From Bdellovibrionales bacterium (GTDB taxonomy: Bacteria; Bdellovibrionota; Bdellovibrionia; Bdellovibrionales; UBA1609): 15,640 nucleotides of DNA. Shown here one piece after another: positions 14,715 through 15,640 of this stretch; positions within the stretch are counted from its first letter, which is position 1; every line of letters begins with the position of its first letter. Below the pieces are notes generated by a model. It searched no databases and was not told the DNA's origin. It was given only the letters and a program-made list of their open reading frames with translations. The stretch spans positions 1-15,640 of the forward strand of contig JAGRAG010000161.1 in NCBI GenBank assembly GCA_020435025.1. Reading direction: 5' to 3'. Both the position numbers and the translations under genes were made by a program.

Positions 14715-14803
14715 ATCCTTATCTTACTATTAATTTAATTTCTAGAAAAGCAGACTATGGAGTATTTTGTTTCCTGCTGTTTTCCCCAAAAAAAGGCAGA
14801 TGC
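14715..14803. promoter_or_regulatory. Divergent promoter region of oxidase and TIGR02147 genes
   Basis: These 89 AT-rich bases separate two divergent genes and should hold both promoters. I find no clean -35/-10 pair on either strand. AAGGCAG at 14794-14800 is the likely ribosome site of the rightward gene, and AAGGAT just upstream of 14714 that of the leftward one. Confidence 0.3.
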
Positions 14804-15619
14804 ATGAGACAAATGATTCAAGATGTTCATCACTTTACTGACTTTCGTTTACTATTAAATGAAGATTATTTGGCACGCGCTAAAGAAAATCCATCCTATT
14901 CTCTAAGGGCCTATGCCAGAGATATTGAAGTCTCCATTTCTCATCTATCTAATGTATTAGGACGAAAAAAGTTTTTTTCTTTTGAAACTGCTCAATCCAT
15001 TTTAAAAAAACTTCAGCTGTGGGATCAAGATGAGGAGTATGCTTCTCAACTGATACGCGTGGAATGCGAAGAAAGCCTGGAGGAAAAAAAATTAGCTCGG
15101 TCTTATTTAAAACGACACTCCATCGGACATGGATTCATCCCAAAACCAGAAAAAGATGCCGTCTTAAAGTCCCTAGGACATTTTTTATTTTATGGATTGG
15201 TTATCAAATTTGATTCATTTAGTAGAATCCTAGATGTCTTTAATATCATGGGCTGGAGCGAGGAAACAATTCGGAAAATTGCCTTAGATCTTATGCAGGC
15301 GAACTACATCGTTTGGGAAAACGACAAAATAGATGTGACAGATCGAGAATTTTTCATTGAAACCCATAAAGAACTCTACAAACTTCATGTTAAATTTACG
15401 AATTATATTTGTGAACAAATATTAAAAACAAAGGAACTCGATCTCCCTATAAGTGATGGCAAAGGAGCCCTTTTTAGTCTAGATCATGAGACCGTTCTAG
15501 AATTAAAAAAACACACAGACCACTATGTTCGAGGCGCCTATAGGATCGCCAATAAAACAAAAAACCCCACACATCTCGTGCTCTTTTCCGCCTCCGTTGC
15601 CGGCTGGGAGATTTGTTAG
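14804..15619 (+). CDS. TIGR02147 family protein (predicted DNA-binding regulator)
   Basis: A 271-residue protein of the TIGR02147 family, found mainly in Bdellovibrio relatives and Fibrobacter. The N-terminus has the family pattern: FTDFRLLLNEDYLARAKENP, then SYSLRAYARDIEVSISHLSN (31-50), which reads as a helix-turn-helix, then VLGRKKFFSFETAQSILKKL. The middle carries a mixed helical region with a winged-helix-like stretch (GWSEETIRKIALDLMQANYI), and the C-terminus has a short strand-rich end, HLVLFSASVAGWEIC. Length fits the family (about 260-300). The biochemical role of the family is not established; a transcription regulator is the usual guess. ATG 14804 is chosen from AAGGCAG upstream and from the family start. 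It diverges from the flavoprotein oxidase and could control it. Confidence 0.85.
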   Translation: MRQMIQDVHHFTDFRLLLNEDYLARAKENPSYSLRAYARDIEVSISHLSNVLGRKKFFSFETAQSILKKLQLWDQDEEYASQLIRVECEESLEEKKLARSYLKRHSIGHGFIPKPEKDAVLKSLGHFLFYGLVIKFDSFSRILDVFNIMGWSEETIRKIALDLMQANYIVWENDKIDVTDREFFIETHKELYKLHVKFTNYICEQILKTKELDLPISDGKGALFSLDHETVLELKKHTDHYVRGAYRIANKTKNPTHLVLFSASVAGWEIC

Positions 15620-15632
15620 GTACCAGTATCTT
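15618..15632 (+). repeat. 15-base 3'-end repeat, copy 2
   Basis: AGGTACCAGTATCTT overlaps the TAG of the TIGR02147 gene and runs straight into TTTTT-GG. The core AGGTAC-CA-GTATCT forms a short imperfect palindrome followed by a T-run, so it may end the transcript. It is identical to 13204-13218. Confidence 0.6.
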
Positions 15633-15640
15633 TTTGGTTT

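Noticed and set aside
14740..14780. AGCAG / CTGCT inverted arms between oxidase and regulator genes
   Set aside because: Only five bases long with a spacer of about 20; too weak to call an operator.
1..15640. Mobile element, prophage, CRISPR array, tRNA or rRNA
   Set aside because: No transposase, integrase, phage protein, spaced repeat array or RNA-gene fold was seen. The only exact repeat noted is the 15-base pair of 3'-end copies.

Overview
The window reads as a chromosomal segment of a Gram-negative bacterium, most likely a member of the Bdellovibrionota (inference). The support is a TIGR02147-type regulator at the right end (a family largely confined to Bdellovibrionota and Fibrobacterota), an outer-membrane Omp85-type barrel, an AT-leaning composition with many Lys/Ser codons, and GTG/TTG starts. 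There is no sign of phage, transposon, CRISPR array, tRNA or rRNA.

Left block (1-2364, all genes on the minus strand). A tightly packed operon reads right to left: a NagB-like sugar-phosphate deaminase, a PIG-L/LmbE-type zinc deacetylase overlapping it by 4 bases (GTGA), and an exported coiled-coil protein 11 bases further on. It looks like an amino-sugar operon plus an envelope protein of unknown role. Positions 1-176 hold no proven gene.

Second block (2497-6202, plus strand, divergent from the first). A large outer-membrane protein combines a HEYTH metallopeptidase domain, a TolB/WD40-like propeller and an Omp85-type barrel. One in-frame TAA at 4174-4176 cuts it, and the frame then stays open for 400 codons to 5379. 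This is either a fresh nonsense mutation, a sequencing error or readthrough. A TauE/SafE transporter follows 28 bases later.

Central block (6403-12170, plus strand). This is the complete 2-oxoglutarate dehydrogenase complex: E1 (odhA/sucA, TTG start), E2 (sucB, GTG start, with two lipoyl domains) and E3 (lpdA). Together they oxidise 2-oxoglutarate to succinyl-CoA in the TCA cycle. A plausible internal promoter with an inverted repeat precedes lpdA.

Right block (12171-15640). The gap after lpdA is rich in mutually exclusive stem-loops and leads into a two-domain QueD/PTPS-like protein. Convergent to that is a flavoprotein oxidase of the VAO/p-cresol methylhydroxylase type, and divergent from the oxidase is the TIGR02147 regulator. 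A 15-base element is repeated exactly at the 3' ends of the QueD-like gene and the regulator gene; the first copy is a near-perfect palindrome between the two convergent genes.

The most notable items are the stop-interrupted peptidase-propeller-barrel gene, the alternative-hairpin region at 12192-12281, the stop-codon-linked 15-base repeat, and the NagB/PIG-L pair.
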